A stretch of 64,000 nucleotides of DNA from Betaproteobacteria bacterium Ga0074130 (GTDB lineage Bacteria > Pseudomonadota > Gammaproteobacteria > Burkholderiales > Rhodocyclaceae): contig LNDZ01000032.1 of the NCBI GenBank assembly GCA_001464495.1, positions 1-64,000 on the forward strand. The letters run 5' to 3'. Both the position numbers and the translations under genes were made by a program. Of this stretch, positions 33,138 through 42,490 are shown in pieces; the first letter of the stretch is position 1, and each line of letters opens with the position of its first letter. The notes under the pieces were generated by a model. That model made no database searches. It was not told where the DNA came from and saw only the letters and a list, made by a program, of their open reading frames with translations.

Positions 33138-33893
33138 TTACAGGTTGCAGAAGGTCAGGCCAAAACTGATATCGACGTCTGCCTGCTTGGGACGCAGTTC
33201 TGCATCAGGTGCAGTGAAGCGGATATTGATGGCGTACTTGTTGGCGCTGATTTCTGGAATATAGGCATCGCTGCGCTGCACGTTGAGGCGCAGCATTTGT
33301 GCAGTACGGCCACCGAGCATGAGCTGGAAAGCCCCATGTTTGGCGACTTGCGTATCGGGACGACCGGAAGAGCGCAATAGACGCAGAACAATCGCCAAGC
33401 CTTGACTGATGGGCAGCATGGGCTTGATCCACTTTGTCAGGGTTTCTTGCCGGTGTGCTGCATCGGTGTGCAACCAGTAGTGGTAGCCGGGCAAATCAAA
33501 TTCGCACACGCCGCCGGGAATGCCAGCGCGGTTCTTGATCGACATCAGCCATTCGTTTTCACGTAGGTACTGACCAATCTTGCCTTGAATGGCGAGCAAG
33601 CCTGCACTGGCTTGTTCAATTTCATACAGCGCACCGGAGAGAGCGTCTTCTGAAATCTGAGGATTGTTGCGGAAGGAGAGCAGAATTTGGCGCTGACGCT
33701 CGAGTTCTTGGACCAGATCAAATTTCAGATCGGCACGGCCGGCAACTTCCAGAATTTCGAACAGCGTGACGAGTGCCACGTGGTGCTCTTGGGCGCCTTC
33801 ACTTTCAATAAAGTGCAAGGTGCGGTCGAACAAATCCTCGAGCCGCAGCAGCGTGCGAATGCGTTCGTTCAACGGATATTCGTAGGTGATCAC
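33138..33893 (-). CDS. zapD: Cell division protein ZapD
   Basis: 251 residues, the standard length. It opens with [22 protein letters not shown] and contains the helical and beta regions of the ZapD/DUF1342 family, including [11 protein letters not shown]. ZapD crosslinks FtsZ filaments at the Z ring. The order coaE-zapD-yacG is conserved in proteobacteria. Confidence 0.95.
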   Translation of the reverse strand: MITYEYPLNERIRTLLRLEDLFDRTLHFIESEGAQEHHVALVTLFEILEVAGRADLKFDLVQELERQRQILLSFRNNPQISEDALSGALYEIEQASAGLLAIQGKIGQYLRENEWLMSIKNRAGIPGGVCEFDLPGYHYWLHTDAAHRQETLTKWIKPMLPISQGLAIVLRLLRSSGRPDTQVAKHGAFQLMLGGRTAQMLRLNVQRSDAYIPEISANKYAINIRFTAPDAELRPKQADVDISFGLTFCNL

Positions 33894-33953
33894 GCGCCGG
33901 TCACTGGTTTGAAAGTATTAATTCTTCGATTCTGACGGATTTATCAGTAAATC

Positions 33954-34562
33954 TCAACCAATCCGCGCTAAATCTAGGTATTTGTCATGCAATGCCGCAA
34001 TTTGGGGCACTAGGGCATTGGGCGCACCACTATTGTCGATGACGTCGTCCGCTACGGCGAGACGCTGTGCGCGGGTGGCCTGGGCGGCCATGATGCGTTC
34101 TACATCCGCGCGTGACATGCCATTGCGGGTCATCACGCGAGCGATCTGGGTTTCCTCCGGGCAGTCCACTACTGCTAGGCGCTGGCAGCGCTGGCGGTAG
34201 GTCCCACTCTCTACCAATAACGGCACAACCAGTAGCGCATAGGGGCTCGTGGCGGCTGCACAACGTTCGTCGCACAGACGCCGAATGCGTGGATGCAGAA
34301 TGTGCTCCAACCTGCTGCGTACCTCAGGGTCGGCAAACGCTAGGGTGCGCATGGCGGCGCGATCCAGTGCACCTTCCGAGGTAATAACGGCTGTGCCAAA
34401 CTCATCAATGATCAGCGGCATGGCCAAGCCTTGTGGGCCGGTGAGTTCGTGGGCGACGACATCGGCATCAATGATGGCAATGCCGTGGGCGCCAAAGCAC
34501 TCGGCGGCGGCCGACTTGCCGCTGCCGATGCCACCGGTTAGGCCTACAATGTAGGTGCTCAT
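33954..34562 (-). CDS. coaE: Dephospho-CoA kinase
   Basis: 202 residues from the ATG at 34562 (MSTYIVGLTGGIGSGKS, with the P-loop at residues 9-16). Longer frames upstream overlap the SPOR gene and are not expected. LVVPLLVESG and the DVIDNSG segment are conserved in CoaE, which performs the last step of CoA synthesis. It starts 19 bp after the SPOR gene, so it is probably the fourth gene of the birA-coaX operon. Confidence 0.95.
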   Translation of the reverse strand: MSTYIVGLTGGIGSGKSAAAECFGAHGIAIIDADVVAHELTGPQGLAMPLIIDEFGTAVITSEGALDRAAMRTLAFADPEVRSRLEHILHPRIRRLCDERCAAATSPYALLVVPLLVESGTYRQRCQRLAVVDCPEETQIARVMTRNGMSRADVERIMAAQATRAQRLAVADDVIDNSGAPNALVPQIAALHDKYLDLARIG

Positions 34563-34581
34563 GACGAGAGGGGCAGTTGCT

Positions 34582-35442
34582 TCAATTACTGGCCTGGCCT
34601 GCGATCTTGCAATCGCCCAGCGTGGCGCTTGCAAGTGGCTTGATCTCGCGCGCCAGCACACCAAGCGCTTCGGCGGGGGCGTTGATTTCAAGACGTACTT
34701 TTTCGGTGTCCTTGTCCCGTACTTCAATCTTGGCAGAACGAACACCTTGCTTGTTCAGCTTTTGCAGGAAACTCTCGGCAGTTTCTTTGCTGCGGAACAA
34801 GCCGAGCGATACCGACCAGCGGTTGCTGCCTTCGTCGCTGATGATGAAACTTTCCTCAACGCCTAGCTGCTTCAATTCGCCAACTTTTTTCTCGGCGCCA
34901 GCCTTACTGCCCTGCGGCGGAATATGTACCCAGTAGCTGGCTGCTTCCTTCACGGTATGGAGGGATGTCTTTACGTTGGGTGCGCGGGTGTTGATATCGC
35001 TTTGAGCGGCCTTGGCTGCCTCAGGTGTGAGTCCGCTAAACGCCTTGCACAGCATCGGTGGTGAGGCGCTGGTGGTGTTGGTCGCGGGCTTTGCTGCTTT
35101 GTCGGTGGCGGGTGCAGGTGCTGCAGGGGGTGGAGCTGCCGCTACCGTAGCTGCGGTTGTTGAGGGCGGTGTGGGTTCAGCTGTTTTGCTATCCGTTGGC
35201 TTCTCTGTGGCCACCTCGGCATCGGCTGGGGGCGAGGATGCTACTGTCGGTGCAGCCGCAGGTGCTGGTGCCGGGCGATCTGGCAGGATCAGCTTGAGCT
35301 TGTCGGCGTCTAGTTGTGCGTGCAAGCGATGCGGCTCATGGCCAGCGGCCGGGCCGGCATTCTGCCGCCAAGCAAAGAAAATCACATTGGCCAGCAGCAG
35401 GATAAAGAAGGTCAGACGTAAGGGCTTCATGGCGTCACTCAT
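34582..35442 (-). CDS. SPOR-domain membrane protein
   Basis: 286 residues. A short cytoplasmic start and one membrane helix (about 8-24) precede a long Ala/Pro/Thr-rich periplasmic linker (about 50-130). The rest contains a SPOR-type domain (YWVHIPPQGSKAGAEKKVGELKQLG then SVSLGLFRSKETAESFLQKL). SPOR domains bind denuded glycan strands at division septa. The ATG overlaps the coaX stop. Confidence 0.85.
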   Translation of the reverse strand: MSDAMKPLRLTFFILLLANVIFFAWRQNAGPAAGHEPHRLHAQLDADKLKLILPDRPAPAPAAAPTVASSPPADAEVATEKPTDSKTAEPTPPSTTAATVAAAPPPAAPAPATDKAAKPATNTTSASPPMLCKAFSGLTPEAAKAAQSDINTRAPNVKTSLHTVKEAASYWVHIPPQGSKAGAEKKVGELKQLGVEESFIISDEGSNRWSVSLGLFRSKETAESFLQKLNKQGVRSAKIEVRDKDTEKVRLEINAPAEALGVLAREIKPLASATLGDCKIAGQASN

Positions 35443-36149
35443 GAGGACAGGGCAATGCGGGCGAGGCCACGCAGAACGAGATCATCCACGTTTTGTACGG
35501 GGATATGCAACAGGGGCTGCAATTCAGCGGCAGCGCCCCCGGCCAGCAGACAGGTCGCTGGCTGCTGTTTAAGCCGCGCATACATGCGTTCAATTGCGCC
35601 AACTGTGGCTTCCAGCGAGCCACTTACAATGGCCGCATGCGTGTCGCGAGGCTGTGGTGTGTAAGTCGCTTCTGCCAGTGGCAGATCCGCCGTGTTGTGG
35701 GCGAGTGAGCGACGCATCAGATCCAGCCCCGGGAGAATAAGGCCACCGACAAAGTGACCATTGGCCTCCAACAAGTCGATGGTGGTGGCCGTCCCTGCAT
35801 TGACAACCAATGTCGCGCGATCGCTCATGGCATGCGCGGCAATCAGGCTGACCCATCGATCCGCGCCCAACTGGCTGGGTTGCAGATAGGCATTGTGTAC
35901 GCCGCATTGCTCGCGTTGAGGGACTATCCATTCGGGCGCAGCTTCGAGTTGTGCTGCGATACGCTGCGCATTGTCAGCCCCAGCCACATTGCAGCCAATC
36001 ACCCGTTCGGCGATAGGGTGTCCAATTAACGCCGCCCGCAAGGTGTCTATTTGCAACAGCGAGAGTGCACCACGCGCATGCCATGCGCCGTCAGCGTTGA
36101 GTAGCCCCCACTTGAGGCGGGTGTTGCCACAGTCGAGACAAAGGATCAT
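35439..36149 (-). CDS. coaX: Type III pantothenate kinase
   Basis: 236 residues of the CoaX/Baf family, with CLDCGNTRLKWGL for phosphate binding, VNAGTATTIDLL for catalysis and GGLILPGLDLMRRSL for pantothenate binding. It carries out the first committed step of CoA synthesis. It overlaps birA by four bases upstream and the SPOR gene downstream. Confidence 0.95.
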   Translation of the reverse strand: MILCLDCGNTRLKWGLLNADGAWHARGALSLLQIDTLRAALIGHPIAERVIGCNVAGADNAQRIAAQLEAAPEWIVPQREQCGVHNAYLQPSQLGADRWVSLIAAHAMSDRATLVVNAGTATTIDLLEANGHFVGGLILPGLDLMRRSLAHNTADLPLAEATYTPQPRDTHAAIVSGSLEATVGAIERMYARLKQQPATCLLAGGAAAELQPLLHIPVQNVDDLVLRGLARIALSS

Positions 36150-36922
36150 TGCAGTCGGAGCGACACTTCGCCGCTGCTAATGGATTGCATACCAGTAGGG
36201 GTTTCAAGCAATAGCTCGCCCTGGCTGTCGACACCGCGACACAGGCCTTGCAACGGCGTACTGCCTTCGCTAAACAGCAAGTTCACGGCCCTGTCCTGAT
36301 AGGCATGGCGTGCTTGCCAACGCGCCTGCAAGCCGGCAAAGCCTTGTACCGAGAAGGTGTCGAGGATAAGTACAAGCTGATCAAGGAGGTGCGCTAACAA
36401 GGCGTTGTTGTCTGTGGGTGCATCTAGTGCAGTGGCCGTGTGTTGCAGCTCAGTGGGTAGATCATCGGTGTCGCCCAGGTTGATGCCGATACCGATGATG
36501 TAACGCTGTGCAGCGGCACTTTCGATCAGGATGCCAGCGATTTTTCGATCGTTGAGCAGAATGTCATTAGGCCATTTTAGTCGCGCGTCGGCGTGCAGCG
36601 CTTCAGCCACGGCGAGTCCGATGGCAAGACTGAGGCCAGTGGGCGCGCGGTCGTCCGGCAAACGCCAGAGCAGCGAGAAAGCGAGTGAGTGGCTGCCTTG
36701 ATGCCAGTGGCGTCCGCGTCGCCCGCGTCCTGCAGTTTGGCGCTCGGCCAGCAATACGGTGCCACTAGCTGCGCCAGCTTTGGCCATGTACTGCAACTGC
36801 AGATTAGTAGAGTCGCATTCGGCCACCACATGCAAGTCGATACGGCCCGCCGCCGCTCCAAGTAGCGGCGCGACCGTTTCGGCCTGAATAGGTTGGGGGG
36901 CTGTGGTGTTCGCGACAGTCAT
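36146..36922 (-). CDS. birA: Biotin--[acetyl-CoA-carboxylase] ligase, monofunctional
   Basis: 258 residues without the N-terminal HTH of the bifunctional BirA repressor. The biotinyl-AMP loop AGRGRRGRHW, the KWPNDIL motif and the AGILIES strand are present. It joins biotin to the carboxyl carrier protein AccB. First gene of the birA-coaX-SPOR-coaE cluster. Confidence 0.93.
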   Translation of the reverse strand: MTVANTTAPQPIQAETVAPLLGAAAGRIDLHVVAECDSTNLQLQYMAKAGAASGTVLLAERQTAGRGRRGRHWHQGSHSLAFSLLWRLPDDRAPTGLSLAIGLAVAEALHADARLKWPNDILLNDRKIAGILIESAAAQRYIIGIGINLGDTDDLPTELQHTATALDAPTDNNALLAHLLDQLVLILDTFSVQGFAGLQARWQARHAYQDRAVNLLFSEGSTPLQGLCRGVDSQGELLLETPTGMQSISSGEVSLRLQ

Positions 36923-36971
36923 AGGCCCCGATTATGCAACAGCTGCGCCCTGACGGAACGGTGCGCATACC

Positions 36972-37005
36972 TAAGTGACGCAGCGACTGCGCACTGCGTC
37001 ACTTA
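36972..37005. other. 12-bp perfect inverted repeat between ntrC and birA
   Basis: TAAGTGACGCAG at 36972-36983 pairs with CTGCGTCACTTA at 36994-37005 around a ten-base loop. There is no T run, so it is either a weak terminator after ntrC or a protein-binding site. Confidence 0.55.
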
Positions 37006-37018
37006 AGTCATGAGCGGC

Positions 37019-38434
37019 TTACGCGGCTGAGTCGTCAGTGGTGCGTGCGTCTTTGATGCCCAGTTCCTGAATCTTGCGCGTGATCGTGTTACGACCAATA
37101 CCCAGGATCTGCGCGGCCTCAATGCGCCGGCCACCACTGGCGTTGAGCGCGCGTCGGATCAATGTGGACTCGAACTCGCGCGTCAGTTGGTCAAAGACCT
37201 GACCGGGCTGCGTCGAGATCATGCGGTCTGCTTCGTTGGCGAGCGTTTCAATCCAGTCCGATGACACTTCGCGGATCGGGTGCTCGCGCAATTCCGCGGG
37301 CAGGTCGGCCACTTCCACAATCTGGCCGGCCGCCATGACGGTAAGCCAGTGGCAAACGTTTTCGAGCTGACGCACATTGCCGGGGAAGTCGAGAGCCGCC
37401 AGATACTTGAGTGCAGCTTCCGACAGACGCTTAGGTTCGACCCCCAGCTCTTGTGCACTCTTCTGCAGGAAGTGACGCGCAAGCAGGGGAATGTCTTCAC
37501 GCCGTTCACGCAGCGGTGGCAGACGCAGGCGGATCACATTCAGGCGATGAAACAAGTCTTCGCGGAACAGTCCATCTTTGACACGCTGTTCAAGGTTCTG
37601 GTGTGTCGCAGCGATGACGCGCACATTGGCCTTGACCGGCTGCTGACCACCGACCCGGTAGAAGTTGTTATCCGACAATACGCGCAGCAGACGGGTCTGC
37701 AGCTCGGCCGGCATGTCGCCGATTTCGTCGAGGAACAGCGTGCCGCCTTCGGCTTGCTCAAAGCGACCGCGACGTTGTGCGGTGGCGCCGGTGAAAGCGC
37801 CCCGCTCATGGCCGAAGAGTTCCGACTCGAGCAAATCTTTTGGAATGGCAGCCGTGTTGATGGCGATAAAGGGCGAGTCTTTGCGTGGGCTGTGGCGATG
37901 CAGCGCGCGGGCAACCAACTCTTTGCCGCAACCTGACTCACCGTTCACCATCACCGTCGCATGTGACTGCGACAGACGACCGATAGCGCGGAACACCTCT
38001 TGCATTGAGGGGGCTTTGCCCAGAATTTCTGGCGTGATGCTGCTGGTTTCCGGAATGCTGTCTTCCTGTGCCGATTGTTCCAGCGCGCGACGGACTAGTT
38101 CAACAGCCTGGTCGACGTCGAAAGGCTTAGGCAGATATTCGAATGCACCACCTTGAAAGGCAGCCACTGCGGATTCGAGATCCGAATAGGCGGTCATGAT
38201 TATGGTCGGTACATCAGGATAGTGCGCCTTGATGTGACGGAGCAGGTCGAGGCCAGATTGACCCGGCATGCGAATGTCCGAGACCACGACTTGCGGCAGA
38301 TCACCTGAGTCGAGTGCGGCCAGTGCTTCGTTGGCCGCACCGAAGCTGCGATAGTTAATGTTTTCGCGAGCGAGCGCTTTTTCAAACACCCAGCGGATGG
38401 AACGATCATCATCGATGATCCAAACAGGCTTCAT
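37019..38434 (-). CDS. ntrC: Nitrogen regulation response regulator NtrC
   Basis: 471 residues. The receiver domain has phosphoacceptor Asp in VVSDIRMPGQSG. The sigma-54 AAA+ domain has GESGCGKE (Walker A), the GAFTGA loop that contacts RpoN, and GGTLFLDEIGDMP (Walker B). A Fis-type HTH ends the protein (RRIEAAQILGIGRNTITRKI). It activates nitrogen genes from distant enhancers. Start overlaps the ntrB stop by four bases. Confidence 0.97.
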   Translation of the reverse strand: MKPVWIIDDDRSIRWVFEKALARENINYRSFGAANEALAALDSGDLPQVVVSDIRMPGQSGLDLLRHIKAHYPDVPTIIMTAYSDLESAVAAFQGGAFEYLPKPFDVDQAVELVRRALEQSAQEDSIPETSSITPEILGKAPSMQEVFRAIGRLSQSHATVMVNGESGCGKELVARALHRHSPRKDSPFIAINTAAIPKDLLESELFGHERGAFTGATAQRRGRFEQAEGGTLFLDEIGDMPAELQTRLLRVLSDNNFYRVGGQQPVKANVRVIAATHQNLEQRVKDGLFREDLFHRLNVIRLRLPPLRERREDIPLLARHFLQKSAQELGVEPKRLSEAALKYLAALDFPGNVRQLENVCHWLTVMAAGQIVEVADLPAELREHPIREVSSDWIETLANEADRMISTQPGQVFDQLTREFESTLIRRALNASGGRRIEAAQILGIGRNTITRKIQELGIKDARTTDDSAA

Positions 38435-39573
38435 TGTTCTTCTCCTGTGGCTGTGCCGAGTTGGAGCGGCAGCAGAATATTGAAACTGGTGTGACCGGGA
38501 CGGCTATCCACTTCGATGGTGCCCATGTGCTGGTGAATAAAGCTTTGCACCAGTGTGAGCCCAAGCCCGCTGCCACCTTCGCGGCCGGAAACGAGGGGAT
38601 AGAAAATCTTGTCGCGAATGGTGTCGGGGATGCCGGGGCCGTTGTCGATTACGCACAACTCCATCGCCAAGCGATGACGCTTCTTGGCAATAGTGACCTG
38701 ACGTACAGCACGGGTGCGCAGGGTGATTTCACCATCGCCATGCATGGCTTGCGCTGCATTGCGTGCAATGTTCAGAATGGCTTGAATGAGCTGCTCGCGG
38801 TCAGCGGTGATTAAAGGGAGTGAGGTGTCGTAATCACGTTTGACTTTGACCCCGGCGTACTCGGCATGAATCAGACGCCGTACACGCTCGAGAATTTCAT
38901 GAATGTTCACCTGCGCCGGCTGCATCACGCGGTGGGATGACAGCAGGCGTTGCATCAGGTCCTGCAGTCGATCGGCTTCGTTGATGATGACCTGCGTATA
39001 TTCGGAGAGTTGGTCGGCGTTATGCAGACCTTCCAGTTCGTGTTCTAAGAGCTGAGCCGATCCACGAATGCCTCCCAGCGGATTTTTGATTTCATGCGCC
39101 AAATTGCGGATCAGCTCGCGGTTGGCTTGCTGCTGTTCAGCCAAGCGCTCTTCGCGCGCCGCCTTGAGTTGCTGATCAATTGGACGAAATTCAATCAGCA
39201 AACGGGCGCCGCCGACTTCAACCGGCGTGACGGTGCAATCAAGATGCAGCACACCCGTTTCGCCGCGGCGAATGGCGATGTTTTGTCCGGTGTAGCCCCA
39301 GTTGTTTTTGAGGGCGTTATCGAGGGCGGCAGATAGACCAATAGGTTCGCCTACCAGTTGGCGCAGCGGATGGCCGTTGAGCAGACGATGGCTAACCGCG
39401 AATAAGTTTTCCGCAGCCGGATTGACGTAACGAATCTGTAACTTTGCATCAATCAGCACAACAGCCGACGACAACAAGTCGAGTCCGGCGAAGGCGGGCG
39501 GTGCAACGTGGTTCTGGGAAGTCATGCTCATGCTGTGAGCAAGAAGCAAGCCATCATCGTCTGTCGTACTCAC
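38431..39573 (-). CDS. ntrB: Nitrogen regulation sensor histidine kinase NtrB
   Basis: 380 residues. A PAS domain (about 30-135) is followed by the HisKA helix with the phosphoaccepting His in NLAHEIKNPLGGIRG, then the ATPase domain with N, G1 (DNGPGIP) and G2 (GREGGSGLGLTLV) boxes. It is cytoplasmic, with no membrane segment. It phosphorylates NtrC when nitrogen is scarce. Confidence 0.97.
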   Translation of the reverse strand: MSTTDDDGLLLAHSMSMTSQNHVAPPAFAGLDLLSSAVVLIDAKLQIRYVNPAAENLFAVSHRLLNGHPLRQLVGEPIGLSAALDNALKNNWGYTGQNIAIRRGETGVLHLDCTVTPVEVGGARLLIEFRPIDQQLKAAREERLAEQQQANRELIRNLAHEIKNPLGGIRGSAQLLEHELEGLHNADQLSEYTQVIINEADRLQDLMQRLLSSHRVMQPAQVNIHEILERVRRLIHAEYAGVKVKRDYDTSLPLITADREQLIQAILNIARNAAQAMHGDGEITLRTRAVRQVTIAKKRHRLAMELCVIDNGPGIPDTIRDKIFYPLVSGREGGSGLGLTLVQSFIHQHMGTIEVDSRPGHTSFNILLPLQLGTATGEEQ

Positions 39574-39585
39574 GACAGCTCCGAA

Positions 39586-39999
39586 TTATCTGAGATTGCC
39601 GAGCTCTTTCTGCAAGGCTGCGATATTGCGCTCATGCAGTTGAGCTTTGTTTGCGTTGTTACTCTTCTTCGCCTCATCAAGATTGCGCTGCTCATTCGCC
39701 AGCTCCTGTTCCAGAATGGTGCGTCGGCCGCCATCGCGTTCCTTCTGTGTATCACTGCTGACACGTGGGAAATCGCTAGGGGTTGGGGTGCTGGCTGCGC
39801 GTGGTCGCGGGCTGTTGGTAGCGCTGCTGCCACTACCATTGCCACCCTCAATGCGCGAGAGCACGGAGCATTGCTTGTTGGCGACGCGCTGATTGGTGAA
39901 CAGTACCGAGTCCGAGGACTTGTCAGTGCACTTGTAAAGTGTGTCAGCCATGGCTGAGCCGGAAAGCGCACCAAGCATTAGGAAGAGTGCAGTTTTCAT
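39586..39999 (-). CDS. DUF4124 exported protein
   Basis: 137 residues from the ATG at 39999. A signal peptide ends at AMA, followed by DTLYKCTDKSSDSVLFTNQ, a DUF4124-type sequence with a conserved Cys pair, then a low-complexity Ser/Pro linker and a charged coiled coil (EQELANEQRNLDEAKKSN). Such genes commonly sit between glnA and ntrB in betaproteobacteria. Function unknown. Confidence 0.8.
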   Translation of the reverse strand: MKTALFLMLGALSGSAMADTLYKCTDKSSDSVLFTNQRVANKQCSVLSRIEGGNGSGSSATNSPRPRAASTPTPSDFPRVSSDTQKERDGGRRTILEQELANEQRNLDEAKKSNNANKAQLHERNIAALQKELGNLR

Positions 40000-40118
40000 C
40001 GCAAATGCAGGCATGAAGAGGGTCACAGTGTATTGCATAGTGAGGCTGCTGTTGGCAATCCAGAAAAGGAATTCACCATCCGTTTTGAAGTTGCAACGGT
40101 GTTTTGCTGGTGTGCCAA

Positions 40119-40143
40119 TGAAAACGGGGCCGAAGCCCCGTTT
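40119..40143 (-). terminator. Intrinsic terminator after glnA
   Basis: On the minus strand a 9-bp stem AAACGGGGC/GCCCCGTTT with a TTCG tetraloop is followed by a short T-rich run. Confidence 0.8.
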
Positions 40144-40166
40144 GTCATGCGTAATTTCGACTCAGC

Positions 40167-41582
40167 TTAGAGGCTGTAGTACATGTCGAATTCGACCGGG
40201 TGAGTGGTCATGCGCAGCTTGTTAACTTCTTCCATCTTCAGTTCGATGTAGGAGTCAATCCACTCGTTGCTGAACACGCCACCACGGGTCAGGAACTCGC
40301 GATCCTTGTCCAGTGCGTCCAGCGCTTCGTCGAGCGAGGCACACACGGTCGGGATCAGCTTATCTTCTTCTGGTGGCAGATCGTACAGGTTCTTGTCGGC
40401 TGGGTCGCCCGGGTGGATCTTGTTCTGTACGCCATCCAGACCGGCCATCATCAGGGCGGTGAAAGCCAAGTATGGGTTGGCCAGTGGATCCGGGAAGCGA
40501 GCTTCAATACGACGCGCCTTGTCCGAAGCCACGAACGGGATACGGATCGAAGCGGAGCGGTTACGGGCCGAGTAGGCCAGCTTGACCGGGGCTTCGTAGT
40601 GCGGAACCAGACGCTTGTACGAGTTGGTACCCGGGTTGGTGATGGCGTTCAGTGCCTTGGCGTGCTTGATGATACCGCCGATGTAGTACAGCGCGAACTC
40701 GGACAGACCTGCATAGCCATTGCCTGCAAACAGGTTCTTGCCGTCCTTCCAGATTGACTGGTGAACGTGCATACCGGAACCGTTGTCGCCAACGATAGGC
40801 TTCGGCATGAAGGTAGCGGTCTTGCCGTACTGGTGAGCAACGTTGTGAACGATGTACTTCAGCAGCAGGGTTTGGTCAGCGCGGCGAACCAGGGTGTTGA
40901 ACTTGGTGCCCAGTTCGTTTTGGCCGGCGGTCGCCACTTCGTGGTGATGCACTTCAACTTCGAGGCCGCAGGCTTCGAGCAGGGTACACATTTCGGCACG
41001 GATGTCGTTCGACGAATCAACTGGCGGAACTGGGAAGTAACCACCCTTGACGGCCGGACGGTGACCGGTGTTGCCACCTTCGATCTTGGCGTCAGACGAC
41101 CAAGCGGCTTCGTCAGCGTGAATCTTGACGAAGGTGCCGGACATGTCGGTCTTCCACTCGACGGAGTCGAAGATGAAGAATTCTGGTTCCGGGCCAAAGT
41201 AGGCGGTATCGCCTAGGCCGGAAGCCTTCAGGTAGGCCTCGCCGCGCTTGGCGATCGAACGCGGATCGCGGTCGTAGCCCTTGCCATCGGACGGCTCAAC
41301 CACATCACAGGTCAGAACCAGCGTGGTTTGCTCGAAGAAGGGATCGATGTAGGCGGTAGCAGGATCGGGGATCAGCAGCATGTCGGAGGCTTGAATGCCC
41401 TTCCAGCCGGCGATCGAAGAGCCGTCGAAGGCGTGGCCGTCTTCGAACTTGCTGATATCAAAGGCCTTGACCGGCACACCAACGTGCTGTTCTTTGCCAC
41501 GGGTATCGGTAAAGCGGAAGTCGACGAACTTGACTTCTTTGTCTTTCACCAGCTTAAGTACGTCTTGGGGCGTCAATGACAT
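40167..41582 (-). CDS. glnA: Glutamine synthetase type I
   Basis: 471 residues. Substrate and metal motifs are intact: [22 protein letters not shown] region, [17 protein letters not shown] and RIEARFPDP. The adenylylation tyrosine lies in NLYDLPPEE, so activity should be controlled by GlnE as well as by transcription. It assimilates ammonia into glutamine. A sigma-54 promoter and two NtrC-type sites lie upstream; the gene shares its direction with ntrBC downstream. Confidence 0.98.
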   Translation of the reverse strand: MSLTPQDVLKLVKDKEVKFVDFRFTDTRGKEQHVGVPVKAFDISKFEDGHAFDGSSIAGWKGIQASDMLLIPDPATAYIDPFFEQTTLVLTCDVVEPSDGKGYDRDPRSIAKRGEAYLKASGLGDTAYFGPEPEFFIFDSVEWKTDMSGTFVKIHADEAAWSSDAKIEGGNTGHRPAVKGGYFPVPPVDSSNDIRAEMCTLLEACGLEVEVHHHEVATAGQNELGTKFNTLVRRADQTLLLKYIVHNVAHQYGKTATFMPKPIVGDNGSGMHVHQSIWKDGKNLFAGNGYAGLSEFALYYIGGIIKHAKALNAITNPGTNSYKRLVPHYEAPVKLAYSARNRSASIRIPFVASDKARRIEARFPDPLANPYLAFTALMMAGLDGVQNKIHPGDPADKNLYDLPPEEDKLIPTVCASLDEALDALDKDREFLTRGGVFSNEWIDSYIELKMEEVNKLRMTTHPVEFDMYYSL

Positions 41583-41652
41583 TGAGGTGATCTCCTGAAC
41601 GGGTGTCTCTAAACAGTGTATTTCTTGCGAAATGGGCTAACGTAATCGGTCT

Positions 41653-41668
41653 AGCAGGTTACGTGCCA
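41653..41668 (-). promoter_or_regulatory. Sigma-54 promoter of glnA
   Basis: Minus-strand TGGCACG-TAAC-CTGCT matches the TGGCACG-N4-TTGCW consensus at all but one defined base, with exact spacing. The predicted start is near 41641, 60 bases before the ATG. Confidence 0.88.
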
Positions 41669-41744
41669 TTATTGATGGCGCGGGTAACTGCCAGCAAAGT
41701 ATTGTGCCATAAAGGAGCCCGGCTCCTTGTGCCAAAACGGTGAA

Positions 41745-41791
41745 TGCACCAATATGGTTCAATGCGACGCCTTGCGCTCCAAAGTGGTGCA
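41745..41791. promoter_or_regulatory. Two NtrC-type enhancer sites upstream of glnA
   Basis: TGCACC-AATAT-GGTTCA (41745-41761) and CGCTCC-AAAGT-GGTGCA (41775-41791) resemble TGCACC-N5-GGTGCA. Their centres lie about 112 and 142 bp upstream of the predicted start and 30 bp apart, close to the arrangement at E. coli glnAp2. Confidence 0.75.
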
Positions 41792-41970
41792 TAAGTTGCG
41801 AATAAATGCAGTTCTGATGGTGCGTGCAAGGGACATAGCCGTAGCGCAGCACCCCTACCAGTCCGTGGCCCGCTTGTGCCGGGCATAGTCGGGTTTCACC
41901 TATACTCACCGACTAGATAAACTTTTCCTAGGCTCGTTCGAGCCTGAGGTCAGATCAAGGAGTCAATGAG

Positions 41971-42423
41971 ATGGGGCGTATGACCGAATTGCTCAAGTTG
42001 GCCCAAACCCGCGCCAAGGACCTTCAGCTACCGTATGCCGGTGCCTTTACCCCGCAAGAAGCTTGGGAGGTTTTGCAGCAGTCACCGGGCGCGCGCTTGG
42101 TGGATGTGCGTACCAAGGCGGAGTGGGATTGGGTGGGGCGTGTGCCAAATGCGGTCGAGATTGAATGGCTGACCTATCCCGGCAGCCAACCAAACGGTCA
42201 TTTCATCGATCAGCTGAAACATGCGTTGTCGCCTGAAGGCATCGTGCTGTTCATGTGCCGTAGCGGCGCACGGTCGAGTGCGGCTGCAAAAGCCGCCAAC
42301 GAGGCCGGCTATCACAGCAGCTATAACGTGCTCGAAGGCTTCGAGGGCGACAAGGATGCCAATAATCACCGCAGTTCAGTCAATGGCTGGCGTGCCGCGG
42401 GATTGCCCTGGATACAGGGGTGA
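41971..42423 (+). CDS. Rhodanese-like domain protein
   Basis: 150 residues with one rhodanese domain: ARLVDVRTKAEWDWVGRVPNA and the active-site loop CRSGARS with catalytic Cys at residue 96. It probably transfers or carries sulfane sulfur in the cytoplasm. AAGGAG lies before the ATG. It stands alone, divergent from glnA. Confidence 0.9.
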   Translation: MGRMTELLKLAQTRAKDLQLPYAGAFTPQEAWEVLQQSPGARLVDVRTKAEWDWVGRVPNAVEIEWLTYPGSQPNGHFIDQLKHALSPEGIVLFMCRSGARSSAAAKAANEAGYHSSYNVLEGFEGDKDANNHRSSVNGWRAAGLPWIQG

Positions 42424-42490
42424 CTTGAGTGGCCGGTGATAAAATCATTCTCTTATAACTGTCAGCGGTTTCCTGCCACAAGTCGCCATC

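Noticed and set aside
41682..41740. Two further TGGCACAA segments on the minus strand upstream of glnA
   Set aside because: Their downstream GC is one or two bases out of register for a sigma-54 -12 element, unlike 41653-41668.
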